Shown: piece by piece, positions 1-8,857 of the stretch | Position numbering within the stretch: position 1 is the stretch's first letter | How the letters are laid out: the number at the start of each line of letters is the position of its first letter | Assembly (NCBI RefSeq): GCF_014197535.1 | Contig: NZ_JACIFV010000005.1 | Location: 124,001-188,000, forward strand | Direction: 5' to 3' | DNA: 64,000 bases | DNA from: Rhizobium aethiopicum | Lineage (GTDB): Bacteria > Pseudomonadota > Alphaproteobacteria > Rhizobiales > Rhizobiaceae | Notes under the pieces: generated by a model | The model's database searches: none | What the model was told of the DNA's origin: nothing | Seen by the model: the letters and a program-made list of their open reading frames with translations, nothing else | Translations under genes and position numbers: made by a program

Positions 1-249
1 GGCAGCTCCAAGACCGAACTCGGCATCCGCCCGGAATTCATCCGCCTCGGGCGGGAAGGCATGCCGGTCAGCATCACCAAGGTCGAGGACATCGGTCGGC
101 AGAAGATCGTCCGCGCCCGCTTCGCCGGACAACCGATTGCGATCGTCGTGCACGAGGATGCTGACATCCCCACGGATGCCCGCGTCACTTTCGATCCGTC
201 CGCCATCAGCATTTACGCCGACAGCTGGCGTGTCGGCAGGGAGGCCTGA
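1..249 (+). CDS. glpT: Glycerol ABC transporter ATP-binding protein, C-terminal end (partial)
   Basis: The frame is open from base 1 and ends at 249, so only the last 82 residues are present. What remains is the C-terminal TOBE/OB-fold region of a MalK/UgpC-type ATPase, recognisable from the GIRPEFIRL segment that starts the regulatory domain. The Walker motifs lie outside the window. It is followed after 3 bases by two permeases, a small DUF2160 protein, a binding protein and glycerol kinase, the order known for the rhizobial glpSTPQUV glycerol system, where the ATPase next to the permease is GlpT. The symbol rests on this context, not on the fragment itself. Confidence 0.8.
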   Translation, partial: GSSKTELGIRPEFIRLGREGMPVSITKVEDIGRQKIVRARFAGQPIAIVVHEDADIPTDARVTFDPSAISIYADSWRVGREA

Positions 250-252
250 GCC

Positions 253-1119
253 ATGCAGAAGACGTGGAACAACAAAGCCTGGTTTCTGGTCCTGCCGGTG
301 CTGCTGCTCGTCGCCTTTTCGGCCGCCATCCCGCTGATGACCGTCGTCAACTATTCGGTGCAGGATACGTTCGGCAACAATGAGTTCTTCTGGGCAGGCA
401 CTGACTGGTTCGTCCAGACCCTGCATTCCGATCGCTTCTGGGAAGCGCTCGAGCGCAACTTGCTCTTCTCCTTCATCATCCTGGCGCTGGAAATTCCGCT
501 CGGCATCTTCATCGCGCTCAACATGCCGAAGAAGGGTATCGGCGTTCCGGTCTGCCTCGTTCTGATGGCGCTGCCGCTGCTCATTCCGTGGAATGTCGTC
601 GGCACCATCTGGCAGGTTTTCGGACGCGTCGATATCGGCCTGCTCGGCCATACGCTCGACGGGCTCGGCCTCGATTACAACTACGTCCGCGATCCGGTCG
701 ACGCCTGGGTCACGGTCATCGTCATGGATGTCTGGCACTGGACGAGCCTCGTCGTGCTGCTCTGCTATGCCGGCCTCGTATCGATTCCCGACGCCTATTA
801 CCAGGCCGCCAAGATCGACGGCGCCTCGCGCTGGTCCGTATTCCGCTACATCCAGCTTCCGAAAATGAAACGGGTGCTGCTTATCGCCGTTCTCCTGCGC
901 TTCATGGACAGTTTCATGATCTATACCGAGCCCTTCGTCGTCACCGGCGGCGGCCCCGGCAACTCGACGACCTTCCTGTCCATCGATCTCGTGAAGATGG
1001 CCGTCGGCCAGTTCGATCTCGGCCCCGCCGCGGCGATGTCGATCATCTACTTCCTGATCATCCTGTTGCTGTCATGGATCTTCTACACGGTCATGACCAG
1101 CAGCGACGCCAACGCCTGA
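253..1119 (+). CDS. glpP: Glycerol ABC transporter permease (MalF/UgpA type)
   Basis: A 288-residue inner-membrane permease with about six hydrophobic segments. The first covers residues 11-33. The EAA loop that docks on the ATPase is seen near residues 179-205, with the core AAKIDGAS. It is one of two permeases forming the channel for glycerol import from the periplasm. It starts with ATG 3 bases after the ATPase stop and is followed by the second permease after 14 bases that contain an AAGGAGAG ribosome site. The family is certain; glycerol as substrate is inferred from the linked glycerol kinase and GlpU-like protein. Confidence 0.88.
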   Translation: MQKTWNNKAWFLVLPVLLLVAFSAAIPLMTVVNYSVQDTFGNNEFFWAGTDWFVQTLHSDRFWEALERNLLFSFIILALEIPLGIFIALNMPKKGIGVPVCLVLMALPLLIPWNVVGTIWQVFGRVDIGLLGHTLDGLGLDYNYVRDPVDAWVTVIVMDVWHWTSLVVLLCYAGLVSIPDAYYQAAKIDGASRWSVFRYIQLPKMKRVLLIAVLLRFMDSFMIYTEPFVVTGGGPGNSTTFLSIDLVKMAVGQFDLGPAAAMSIIYFLIILLLSWIFYTVMTSSDANA

Positions 1120-1133
1120 GAAAGGAGAGATCC

Positions 1134-1961
1134 ATGGGTTCGACGATGAAATACAAGCCCGCCGGGAACCTCTCATGGGTGGTCACGACGCTCTACATCG
1201 TCTTTCTGCTCCTGCCGATCTATTGGCTGATCAACATGAGCTTCAAGGAGAATGCCGAGATCACCGGCGCCTTCTCGCTCTGGCCGCAAAACCCGACGCT
1301 CCGGAACTATACCGTCATCTTCACCGATCCGTCCTGGTATAGCGGTTACATCAATTCCATCATCTACGTGGTGATGAACACGGTCATTTCAGTGCTTGCG
1401 GCGCTGCCGGCGGCCTATGCCTTCTCGCGCTACCGCTTCCTCGGCGACAAGCACCTGTTCTTCTGGCTGCTCACCAACCGAATGGCGCCGCCGGCCGTCT
1501 TTGCGCTGCCCTTCTTCCAGCTCTATTCCGCCTTCGGCCTGATCGACACCCATATCGCCGTGGCGCTTGCCCACTGCCTGTTCAACGTGCCGCTGGCGGT
1601 CTGGATCCTCGAAGGCTTCATGTCCGGCGTGCCGAAGGAGATCGACGAGACCGCCTATATCGACGGCTACTCCTTCCCGCGCTTCTTTGTGAAGATCTTC
1701 ATGCCGCTGATTGCGAGCGGGATAGGTGTCGCCGCCTTCTTCTGCTTCATGTTCTCGTGGGTCGAACTGCTGCTGGCCCGCACGCTGACGACGACCGCGG
1801 CAAAGCCGATCTCGGCGATCATGACGCGCACGGTTTCGGCGGCCGGCATGGACTGGGGTGTACTGGCGGCAGCCGGCGTGCTGACCATCATTCCCGGCGC
1901 ACTCGTTATCTATTTCGTTCGCAACTACATCGCCAAGGGCTTTGCCCTGGGCCGCGTCTGA
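1134..1961 (+). CDS. glpQ: Glycerol ABC transporter permease (MalG/UgpE type)
   Basis: A 275-residue membrane protein of the MalG family. The ATG at 1134 is preceded by AAAGGAGAG with good spacing; the frame stays open far upstream, but that part overlaps glpP and is not credible. Hydrophobic segments begin at about residue 14 (VVTTLYIVFLLLPIYWLI). The EAA loop is near residues 167-190 (EIDETAYIDGYS). It pairs with the upstream permease to form the transmembrane pore. The next gene follows after 13 bases that carry a GAGGAG site, consistent with one transcript. Confidence 0.88.
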   Translation: MGSTMKYKPAGNLSWVVTTLYIVFLLLPIYWLINMSFKENAEITGAFSLWPQNPTLRNYTVIFTDPSWYSGYINSIIYVVMNTVISVLAALPAAYAFSRYRFLGDKHLFFWLLTNRMAPPAVFALPFFQLYSAFGLIDTHIAVALAHCLFNVPLAVWILEGFMSGVPKEIDETAYIDGYSFPRFFVKIFMPLIASGIGVAAFFCFMFSWVELLLARTLTTTAAKPISAIMTRTVSAAGMDWGVLAAAGVLTIIPGALVIYFVRNYIAKGFALGRV

Positions 1962-1974
1962 GGAGGAGACGGTC

Positions 1975-2256
1975 ATGAATTTTTCCTGGATGGCCTGGAC
2001 GCTACCGACGGCGCTGTTCTTCCTGACGATCCTGACGCTTCTGATCGCCATGAGCGTCTGGGAATATTTTTCGCCGGGCGGCACGCCGCGCACGGGCGTG
2101 CTGCGTTTCGAGACGACCCGCGGCGACCGGCTGTTCATTTCGCTGCTTGGCGCAGCGTTTATTCATCTTGCATGGCTTGGGCTCGCTGGGCCCAACCTGT
2201 GGTGGGCTCTTGCCATTTCCGTAGTCTACGCCATCGGCGTGTTCCGCTACGTGTGA
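1975..2256 (+). CDS. glpU: DUF2160 small membrane protein of the glycerol transporter
   Basis: A 93-residue protein with three hydrophobic stretches (about residues 9-28, 50-64 and 72-90), matching the DUF2160 family found almost always between the permeases and binding protein of glycerol ABC systems. The ATG at 1975 follows GAGGAG; an in-frame upstream codon at 1942 would overlap the permease and is less likely. Its exact biochemical role is unknown; in the rhizobial glycerol operon the corresponding gene is called glpU. Position and size fit that gene. Confidence 0.8.
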   Translation: MNFSWMAWTLPTALFFLTILTLLIAMSVWEYFSPGGTPRTGVLRFETTRGDRLFISLLGAAFIHLAWLGLAGPNLWWALAISVVYAIGVFRYV

Positions 2257-2333
2257 CGGCAAGGAGAAGACAGATGGCCGGGGGTACTGGCCGCCTGAGA
2301 CGTGACTGCAATCGCAAACCCTGGGAGGATATT

Positions 2334-4058
2334 ATGCGACGGCACTTATTGACGACGACAGCAGGCTTGCTGCTGGCGATGACAGCATCGGCCTATGCCG
2401 GCATGGACGAGGCCAAGACCTTCCTCGACAAAGAAGTCGGCGACCTCTCGACGCTTTCCCGCGCCGACCAGGAAAAGGAAATGCAGTGGTTCGTCGATGC
2501 CGCGAAGCCCTTCGCCGGCATGGACATCAAGGTCGTTTCCGAAACGATTACCACGCATGATTACGAGTCTAAGGTGCTGGCCCCGGCCTTCACCGCGATC
2601 ACCGGCATCAAAGTCACCCATGACCTGATCGGCGAGGGCGACGTTGTTGAAAAGCTGCAGACGCAAATGCAGTCGGGCGAAAACATCTACGACGCCTATA
2701 TCAACGACTCGGACCTGATCGGCACCCATTGGCGCTACCAGCAGGCCCGCTCGCTGACCGACTGGATGGCCAATGAAGGCAAGGATGTCACCAATCCTGG
2801 GCTCGACGTCGACGACTTCATCGGCAAGTCGTTCACGACAGCGCCCGACGGCAAGCTCTACCAATTGCCGGACCAGCAGTTCGCAAACCTCTACTGGTTC
2901 CGCTACGACTGGTTCAACGACGAGAAGAACAAGGCGGACTTCAAGGCGAAGTACGGCTACGATCTCGGCGTGCCGGTCAACTGGTCGGCCTATGAGGATA
3001 TTGCCGAGTTCTTCACCGGCCGCGAGATCGACGGCAAGAAGGTCTATGGCCATATGGACTATGGCAAGAAGGACCCATCGCTTGGCTGGCGCTTCACCGA
3101 CGCCTGGCTGTCGATGGCCGGCAACGGCGACAAGGGCATTCCGAACGGCAAGCCGGTCGACGAATGGGGTATCAAGGTCGACGAGAACTCCCGTCCGGTC
3201 GGTTCGTGCGTCGCGCGCGGCGGCGACACCAACGGCCCGGCAGCGGTCTATTCCATCCAGAAGTATCTGGACTGGATGAAAGCCTATGCACCGGCCGCCG
3301 CTCAGGGCATGACCTTCTCCGAATCCGGCCCGGTCCCCTCGCAGGGTGAAGTTGCTCAGCAGATGTTCACCTACACGGCCTTCACGGCCGACTTCGTCAA
3401 GGAAGGCCTGCCGGTCGTCAATGCGGACGGCACACCGAAATGGCGCTTCGCACCGAGCCCGCACGGCGTCTACTGGAAGGACGGCATGAAGCTCGGCTAT
3501 CAGGATGCCGGCTCCTGGACGCTGATGAAGTCCACGCCTGTCGATCGCGCCAAGGCGGCCTGGCTCTATGCCCAGTTCGTCACTTCCAAGACTGTCGACG
3601 TGAAGAAGAGCCACATGGGCCTCACCTTCATCCGCCAGTCGACGCTCGACCATAAGTCCTTCACCGATCGCGCGCCGAAGCTCGGCGGCCTGGTCGAATT
3701 CTACCGTTCGCCGGCCCGCCTTCAGTGGTCGCCGACCGGTACGAACGTTCCTGACTATCCGAAGCTCGCGCAGCTGTGGTGGCAGGCGATCGGGGATGCC
3801 TCTTCCGGCGCCAAGACGGCGCAGGGAGCAATGGACTCGCTTTGCTCCGAGCAGGAAAAGGTGATGCAGCGCCTCGAACGCGCCAAGGTCCAGGGCGATA
3901 TCGGTCCGAAACTCGCCGAAGAGCATGATCTCGCATATTGGAACGCGGATGCGGTGAAGAAGGGCAACCTGGCACCGCAGCTGAAGATCGAGAACGAGAA
4001 GGAAAAGCCGCTTACCGTCAACTACGACGAACTCGTCAAGAGCTGGCAGAAGAAGTAA
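2334..4058 (+). CDS. glpV: Glycerol ABC transporter substrate-binding protein
   Basis: A 574-residue extracellular solute-binding protein (family 1), long for the family but normal for the GlpV type. The start at 2334 is chosen because GGGAGGAT lies 4 bases upstream and the product then begins with a clean Sec signal: basic MRRH, a hydrophobic core, and a cleavage site after AYA near residue 22. The mature part captures the substrate in the periplasm and delivers it to the permeases. Two strong hairpins follow the stop codon, before glpK. Confidence 0.87.
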   Translation: MRRHLLTTTAGLLLAMTASAYAGMDEAKTFLDKEVGDLSTLSRADQEKEMQWFVDAAKPFAGMDIKVVSETITTHDYESKVLAPAFTAITGIKVTHDLIGEGDVVEKLQTQMQSGENIYDAYINDSDLIGTHWRYQQARSLTDWMANEGKDVTNPGLDVDDFIGKSFTTAPDGKLYQLPDQQFANLYWFRYDWFNDEKNKADFKAKYGYDLGVPVNWSAYEDIAEFFTGREIDGKKVYGHMDYGKKDPSLGWRFTDAWLSMAGNGDKGIPNGKPVDEWGIKVDENSRPVGSCVARGGDTNGPAAVYSIQKYLDWMKAYAPAAAQGMTFSESGPVPSQGEVAQQMFTYTAFTADFVKEGLPVVNADGTPKWRFAPSPHGVYWKDGMKLGYQDAGSWTLMKSTPVDRAKAAWLYAQFVTSKTVDVKKSHMGLTFIRQSTLDHKSFTDRAPKLGGLVEFYRSPARLQWSPTGTNVPDYPKLAQLWWQAIGDASSGAKTAQGAMDSLCSEQEKVMQRLERAKVQGDIGPKLAEEHDLAYWNADAVKKGNLAPQLKIENEKEKPLTVNYDELVKSWQKK

Positions 4059-4067
4059 GGCGGACCC

Positions 4068-4127
4068 GGTCGGAGGCGACGAGGCCTCCGACCATCACTT
4101 CCTGCCACCGGCTTGGAGCCGGTGGCA
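4068..4127 (+). promoter_or_regulatory. Two intercistronic hairpins between glpV and glpK
   Basis: Hairpin 1 has 10-bp arms, GGTCGGAGGC at 4068-4077 and its complement at 4084-4093. Hairpin 2 has 11-bp arms at 4103-4113 and 4117-4127 around TGG. Neither is followed by a T-run, so they look more like 3'-end stabilisers or partial terminators than a full stop. This would fit a binding protein made in excess over the downstream kinase. Confidence 0.6.
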
Positions 4128-4209
4128 CCCACAATCTTTCTCTCATCAAACCTTGTGCCCTGCCGCTGAGCGGCGGGCCGAGCGGTTTCGTGCGAGCCGG
4201 AGATGTTGT

Positions 4210-5712
4210 ATGAGCGGCTATATTCTTTCGATCGACCAGGGCACGACCTCTTCACGCGCCATCATCTTCGATGGCGACATGAAAATGGCCGGCTCGGCGC
4301 AGGCGGAGATCACCCAATATTATCCGCAGCCCGGATGGGTGGAGCATGACGCCGCCGAAATCTGGCAGTCCGTCCTTAATACAGTGCGCAAGGCGATCGC
4401 CGATGCCGGCATCGACGCCGCCGCGATCGCGGCAATCGGCATCACCAATCAGCGTGAGACGGCGGTCGTCTGGGATCGCAAATCCGGCATGCCGCTTTCC
4501 CGCGCGATCGTCTGGCAGGACAGGCGCACCGCCGAAATGTGCGAGAGCCTGAAGGCCGACGGATATGAGAAGCTGTTCAGCGCCAAGACCGGCCTGCTGC
4601 TCGACCCCTATTTCTCCGGAACGAAGCTGCGCTGGCTGCTCGACAATGTCGCCGGCCTGCGCGAGAAGGCGGAGGCGGGCGAGGTCTGCTTCGGCACGAT
4701 CGACAGCTGGCTGATCTACAAGCTGACTGATGGTCGCGTGCACGCCACCGATGCGACCAACGCGTCGCGAACGCTGCTCTACAATATCGATGACGGCGCC
4801 TGGGACGAGGAGCTTCTCGGCATTCTCGGCATTCCCTCTCCCATGCTGCCCGAAGTCAGAGAATGCGCCGATGATTTCGGCCGTGTCGACGAGGCTCTGT
4901 TCGGGGCCGCGCTGCCGATCCTCGGCGTCGCCGGCGACCAGCAGGCTGCGGCCATGGGCAATGCCTGCTTCGAGCCCGGCATGATGAAATCCACCTATGG
5001 CACCGGCTGCTTCGCCCTTCTGAACACCGGCAGAGACCGTGTTTCCTCCTCCAACCGGATGCTGACGACCATTGCCTGCCGGCTCGACGGCGAGACGACC
5101 TATGCGCTGGAAGGTTCGATCTTCATTGCAGGTGCTGCTGTGCAATGGCTGCGCGACGGTCTCGGCATCATCAGCCAGGCTTCCGAAGCGGGAATTCTTG
5201 CGACCAAAGCGGATCCCGGACAGCAGGTCTATATCGTTCCGGCCTTCACCGGCCTCGGCGCTCCCTATTGGGATCCGGCCGCGCGCGGCGCGATCTTCGG
5301 CCTGACGCGCAACAGCGGCCCGGCGGAATTTGCCCGCGCCGTGCTTGAATCCGTCGCCTATCAGACGCTCGACCTGCTGGTGGCGATGAAGAAGGACTGG
5401 GGCGCCAACCAGTTGGAAACCGTGCTGCGCGTCGATGGCGGCATGGCGGCTTCGGATTGGACGATGCAGTGCCTGGCCGACATCACGGGAAATCCGGTCG
5501 ACCGTTCGGCGATCCGCGAGACGACGGCGCTGGGCGCTGCCTGGCTCGCCGGCTCGAAAGCCGGTATCTGGCCAGGCAGGCGGGAGTTCGCGCGGGCCTG
5601 GGCCTGCGACCGCCGCTTCAATCCCTCGATGAAGGAGGGCGAGCGGCAGGCCAAGATCATAGGTTGGAAGAACGCCGTGTCGCGGATGATTTCGGACACA
5701 GCGGCGGGATAG
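4210..5712 (+). CDS. glpK: Glycerol kinase
   Basis: A 500-residue FGGY-family kinase, the same length class as the E. coli enzyme. It phosphorylates glycerol to sn-glycerol 3-phosphate in the cytoplasm, trapping what the upstream ABC system imports. Visible motifs are the N-terminal phosphate-binding DQGTTSSRA (about residues 8-16), the substrate loop [12 protein letters not shown] (about 80-91) and the C-terminal signature DGGMAASDW near residue 410. The ATG at 4210 lies after CCGGAG with 7-base spacing; an upstream in-frame ATG at 4153 would add an unconserved tail. It is separated from glpV by 151 bases with hairpins, probably still the same operon. Confidence 0.95.
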   Translation: MSGYILSIDQGTTSSRAIIFDGDMKMAGSAQAEITQYYPQPGWVEHDAAEIWQSVLNTVRKAIADAGIDAAAIAAIGITNQRETAVVWDRKSGMPLSRAIVWQDRRTAEMCESLKADGYEKLFSAKTGLLLDPYFSGTKLRWLLDNVAGLREKAEAGEVCFGTIDSWLIYKLTDGRVHATDATNASRTLLYNIDDGAWDEELLGILGIPSPMLPEVRECADDFGRVDEALFGAALPILGVAGDQQAAAMGNACFEPGMMKSTYGTGCFALLNTGRDRVSSSNRMLTTIACRLDGETTYALEGSIFIAGAAVQWLRDGLGIISQASEAGILATKADPGQQVYIVPAFTGLGAPYWDPAARGAIFGLTRNSGPAEFARAVLESVAYQTLDLLVAMKKDWGANQLETVLRVDGGMAASDWTMQCLADITGNPVDRSAIRETTALGAAWLAGSKAGIWPGRREFARAWACDRRFNPSMKEGERQAKIIGWKNAVSRMISDTAAG

Positions 5713-5775
5713 CGCCGGATCGGGTTTGGACTGTCTGACGCGGCATGTGACCAGAGGGGCCTTCGGCATCTGGCA

Positions 5776-5806
5776 AGGCCGCCTGTTATCGTCTGTCGGG
5801 CGGCCT
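5776..5806. terminator. Hairpin between convergent genes
   Basis: AGGCCGCC at 5776-5783 pairs with GGCGGCCT at 5799-5806 across a 15-base loop. It lies between glpK (plus) and the synthetase-like gene (minus), with a T/C-rich stretch following on the plus strand. It is a likely terminator that may serve both directions. Confidence 0.5.
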
Positions 5807-5814
5807 CCTCCTTG

Positions 5815-6677
5815 TTATTCGCCCATGGTCTCCTGAATGTCAGCGAGATCAATGCCATGGGTGTCAAACCACCAATCCGCACTCATGGCGCAATAGCGGT
5901 CACGCAGGCGCAGATATTTTGCGCGGAGCCGCTTCTGGCGTTCGACCTCGTCCCTGAAGAAGGGATGGTCGAGCGTGCCGCCCATTTTATGGATGCGGCG
6001 GAGCAATTTGCGCAGAACATATCCCTGTTCCTTGTTGCCCGGCCGATAACCGCTCTCCACGATCGTCATGACCGTCTCGCACAATGTCTGCAGCGCATCG
6101 CTTTGCGGCGTGCCGTTGACGATCATGTCGAGACGTTCCGCGCCGAAGCCGACGTCTATGCAGCTTCCGAGCGGATTGACGATGTTTCCGATCTCGACGC
6201 CATCCTTGTAGAACTCGGTGCAGTATCCGGTGATGCTGCCATCGCTCCAGATGCATTCCGGATCTGGAACGACGGGCATGCGCCCGGCATAGAGCGGCGT
6301 CCATTCGATCAGACGGTCCGGATGGATCGTTACATGATCCGGCGCCAGACCCAGCGTTCCCAGAAACTTAAGCCAGAAGTCGATGGCATCGCCGACTGTC
6401 ATTTCTCTGAAGGAGAAAAGGCCGAGCATGGTGAAGTGGAGAAGATGAGTCCCGTCGCCGATCTCATCGAGGTCGCCCATGCGCAGGCAAGCCTGGCTGT
6501 TTGCGACGGTTCGACGATAGGAAGGATCCAAGAACAGAGATTTGTACTGCTGCATTCCAGCGCTGCAGAAGAGCGTTGTATCGTCGTGCGGCCGTACGGA
6601 TTCAATGCGTGTGAAATCGATGCCCTTGGAAAGGCAGAAGTCTTGATAGTGCTGGATCAGGCGTCCCGCGATGACAT
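5815..6677 (-). CDS. Stand-alone alanyl-tRNA-synthetase-like class II catalytic domain, N-terminus possibly frameshifted
   Basis: The product resembles the AlaRS catalytic core only: an N-terminal segment with PHDDTTLFCSAGMQQYK (motif-like FTNAGM region), NSQACLRMGD, the class II signature GFGAERLD, and GYVLRKLLRRI. It lacks the tRNA-recognition, editing and C-Ala domains, so it is probably not the housekeeping enzyme; such paralogues may activate an amino acid for another acceptor. A strong ribosome site AAGGAGG (6684-6690) with a 6-base gap points to ATG at 6677, but that frame stops after six codons, while the conserved frame (open up to 7005, with ATGs at 6771 and 6750) passes underneath. 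A one-base change joins them. Either the gene is frameshifted, or the sequence has an error, or translation starts weakly at 6771. Confidence 0.6.
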
Positions 6678-6820
6678 AGGCAACCTCCTTTGCTGTTCGT
6701 GCCTTTCTGCAAGATAGCGATATCGCACGCCTGCGGCAATCTGCTGGCATCAAAGACAGGCTCTTGAACATTGGCTCATTTGAGACTAAATGTAACCTCA
6801 AGTGAATTGGAGCCATTGTC

Positions 6821-7252
6821 ATGACCGGATTTGCAGTCATTGCCGATGTTCTCGGCTTGCCAGCCAGGGAGCCGGCCTCGCGTTCGGCCTTCGGGCTGCT
6901 GTCCAGCATCGAGGAGGGATTGCCGGTCAAGGCGCTTGACCGGATGGCGCTGCTTCTCGCCCCGAGCGATGCGCAGTTCAAGTACCGACTGGTGCCGAAG
7001 GCCACCTATGAGCGGCGCAAGTCCAAGCATCGGCTTTCCTCCGACGAGGGCATAAAGCTCGCTCGCCTCGCGCGCGTCTGGGGACTGGCGCTCGAAGTCT
7101 GGCAGAGCGAGATCGAGGCGCGAGATTTCCTGTTCCGCCCCCATCCGATGCTGGAGGACAGGCGGCCGATCGACGTCGTTATCCAGAGCGAAATCGGCGG
7201 CGAACTCGTTCTCGATATCCTCGGAAGCCTGAAATACGGCAGTGCTGCGTGA
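6821..7252 (+). CDS. Xre/MbcA/ParS-type antitoxin (DUF2384)
   Basis: A 143-residue protein whose C-terminal half matches the DUF2384 antitoxin domain (KLARLARVWGLALEVW, about residues 77-92, then a region ending in ILGSLKYG that contacts the toxin). The N-terminal part is a Xre-like DNA-binding region (KATYERRK near 60). It is expected to neutralise the RES toxin encoded immediately downstream and to repress the operon. The start ATG has GGAG 8 bases upstream. The stop codon overlaps the toxin start by three bases, so translation is coupled. Confidence 0.85.
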   Translation: MTGFAVIADVLGLPAREPASRSAFGLLSSIEEGLPVKALDRMALLLAPSDAQFKYRLVPKATYERRKSKHRLSSDEGIKLARLARVWGLALEVWQSEIEARDFLFRPHPMLEDRRPIDVVIQSEIGGELVLDILGSLKYGSAA

Positions 7253-7731
7253 GCGCGCAACGCCTGGATCGCACGCTGACATCTGTCCGCATCGGAGATC
7301 CTGACGGAACCTATCCGATCTTCGACGCCACCGGCTCGACCATCGCGCCGGGGCGGTGGAATACGGCAGGCAGCCCGATCATTTACACGAGCGAACACTA
7401 TTCGACGGCGCTTCTCGAAAAGCTCGTGCATGGCAGCGGGCGGCTGCCGCCCAACCAGCATTATGTCACCATCACCATACCGCGCGGGGTTAGCTACGAA
7501 GTTTTCTCTGAGCCCGCGCTGCCGGGCTGGGACAGCATGCCGGCCAGCGTCAGCAAGGACTTCGGTGAAGGCTGGTGCCAGGAGAAGCGCAGCGCCATCC
7601 TGCTGGTGCCGAGCGTCGTTGCCCGCATTGACCGCAACGTGCTGATCAATCCGGCGCATCCGGAATTCTCCTCTATCACGGCGAGTCTCCACGAGCCAGT
7701 GTTCTGGGATCGCCGTCTGTTCGGCATGTGA
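7249..7731 (+). CDS. RES-domain toxin
   Basis: A 160-residue RES-family protein starting with GTG inside the antitoxin stop (GTGA overlap). The family motif residues are visible: Arg in GRWNTAG (about residues 36-42), Glu in the following YTSEHYSTALLE segment, and Ser/Asn near the C-terminus (ILLVPSVV, NVLINPAHPEF). RES toxins in this class modify or degrade cellular NAD+, arresting growth. The length is typical and the pair is complete, so it is likely a functional type II module. Confidence 0.88.
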   Translation: MSAQRLDRTLTSVRIGDPDGTYPIFDATGSTIAPGRWNTAGSPIIYTSEHYSTALLEKLVHGSGRLPPNQHYVTITIPRGVSYEVFSEPALPGWDSMPASVSKDFGEGWCQEKRSAILLVPSVVARIDRNVLINPAHPEFSSITASLHEPVFWDRRLFGM

Positions 7732-7788
7732 CGCGGCAGCAGGAAACGTTTCCCGCGACCAATGGCGCGCTGCTCCCTGATGTTGCGA

Positions 7789-8775
7789 TCAGGTCTTCTG
7801 GCGCGGCGAGCGGGCCATCAGCCTGGCATAGGCAATAGCCGACAGCATGTTGACGTGATTGGCTTTACCGGTGCCGGCGATATCGAAGGCGGTGCCGTGA
7901 TCGACTGAGACGCGGTCGATCGGCAGGCCGAGCGAGACGTTGACGGCCGTCTCGAAGGCGACGAGCTTGATCGGGATATGGCCCTGATCGTGATACTGGG
8001 CAATGACCAGATCAAAGGCGCCGTTATAGGCCCGGGCGAAAACCGTGTCGGCGGAGATCGGGCCGACAACGTCGATACCCCTGGCCTGCGCCTGCTCGAC
8101 GGCCGGCGCCAGGAATTCCATGTCCTCGGTGCCGAATAGGCCGTTTTCGCCGCAATGCGGATTGAGGCCGGCGACGGCAATGCGCGCCTTTTTGCCGAGG
8201 CGCAGGAAATGCCTGTGGCCGGCTTCGATGGTGGCGAGCACGCGCTCGGTCTTGGCGCGTTCGATCGCGCCCTTCAGCGAGATATGGGTCGAGACATGAA
8301 TGGTGTTCAGCCGCTCGGAAGCAAGCAGCATGAAGGAGCTCTTCGAGCCTGTGAGGTGTGCGAGAAGCCCGGTATGGCCGTCATGGTGATGGCCGGCAAG
8401 GTTCATCGCTTCCTTGTTGATCGGGGCGGTGACGATGACATCGGCCTGTCCGGACATGGCGAGATCGACGGCGCGGGTGATGTAGCGCACCGATGCATCG
8501 CCGGCGACCGGGCTGACCCTGCCGATCTCGGGCAGGGCGGCGCCGAGCGGCACTTCGTCGACCGCGATCCTGTCGCCGCCGGCGGCCTCGGCGGGTCCGA
8601 ATTTCAGGCCCGAGCCGGTAACGCGATCGGCCCGCTCCAGCGCTTCCACATTGCCGACGATGACGAAATCGCGGCGCTCTTCGCTTGGAAGCGCCGCCAA
8701 GGCCTTGACGATCACTTCGGGGCCGACGCCGGCGGGATCACCGAGTGTCACGGCGACTTTCGCATTCCTGTCCAT
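7789..8775 (-). CDS. pdxA2: PdxA2-type 4-phosphoerythronate/threonate dehydrogenase
   Basis: A 328-residue member of the PdxA family. Metal-binding histidines are seen in VSTHIS (about residue 164), LNPHCGE (207) and YHDQGH (262). The [10 protein letters not shown] form and the partner DUF1537 kinase at 18457 point to the PdxA2 subgroup, which oxidises and decarboxylates four-carbon acid 4-phosphates (D-threonate or D-erythronate pathways) to dihydroxyacetone phosphate, rather than making pyridoxal phosphate. ATG at 8775 is preferred; TTG three bases upstream has slightly better spacing to AAGGAA. It is last in a minus-strand run after an iron alcohol dehydrogenase. Confidence 0.85.
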   Translation of the reverse strand: MDRNAKVAVTLGDPAGVGPEVIVKALAALPSEERRDFVIVGNVEALERADRVTGSGLKFGPAEAAGGDRIAVDEVPLGAALPEIGRVSPVAGDASVRYITRAVDLAMSGQADVIVTAPINKEAMNLAGHHHDGHTGLLAHLTGSKSSFMLLASERLNTIHVSTHISLKGAIERAKTERVLATIEAGHRHFLRLGKKARIAVAGLNPHCGENGLFGTEDMEFLAPAVEQAQARGIDVVGPISADTVFARAYNGAFDLVIAQYHDQGHIPIKLVAFETAVNVSLGLPIDRVSVDHGTAFDIAGTGKANHVNMLSAIAYARLMARSPRQKT

Positions 8776-8811
8776 CAATCGAGTTCCTTCTGAAACCGTT
8801 GCTTAGGTCCG

Positions 8812-8857
8812 AAGCATGATGTCGTCCGAACCGCCCACGCTTTTCGGCATCATGCTT
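8812..8857. repeat. Dispersed palindromic repeat (RIME-like), copy 1
   Basis: The outer arms, AAGCATGATG and CATCATGCTT, enclose an inner GTCCGAA/TTTTCGG pair. A near-identical copy is at 19577-19626. It abuts the stop codon of the iron alcohol dehydrogenase. Such short palindromes are typical intergenic repeats of Rhizobium genomes. Confidence 0.75.

Noticed and set aside
2346-3926. A 526-codon open frame antisense to glpV
   Set aside because: It is a shadow of the binding-protein gene, with no recognisable product.
4252-5769. A 505-codon open frame antisense to glpK
   Set aside because: Entirely opposite the glycerol kinase gene; amino acid make-up is non-protein-like.
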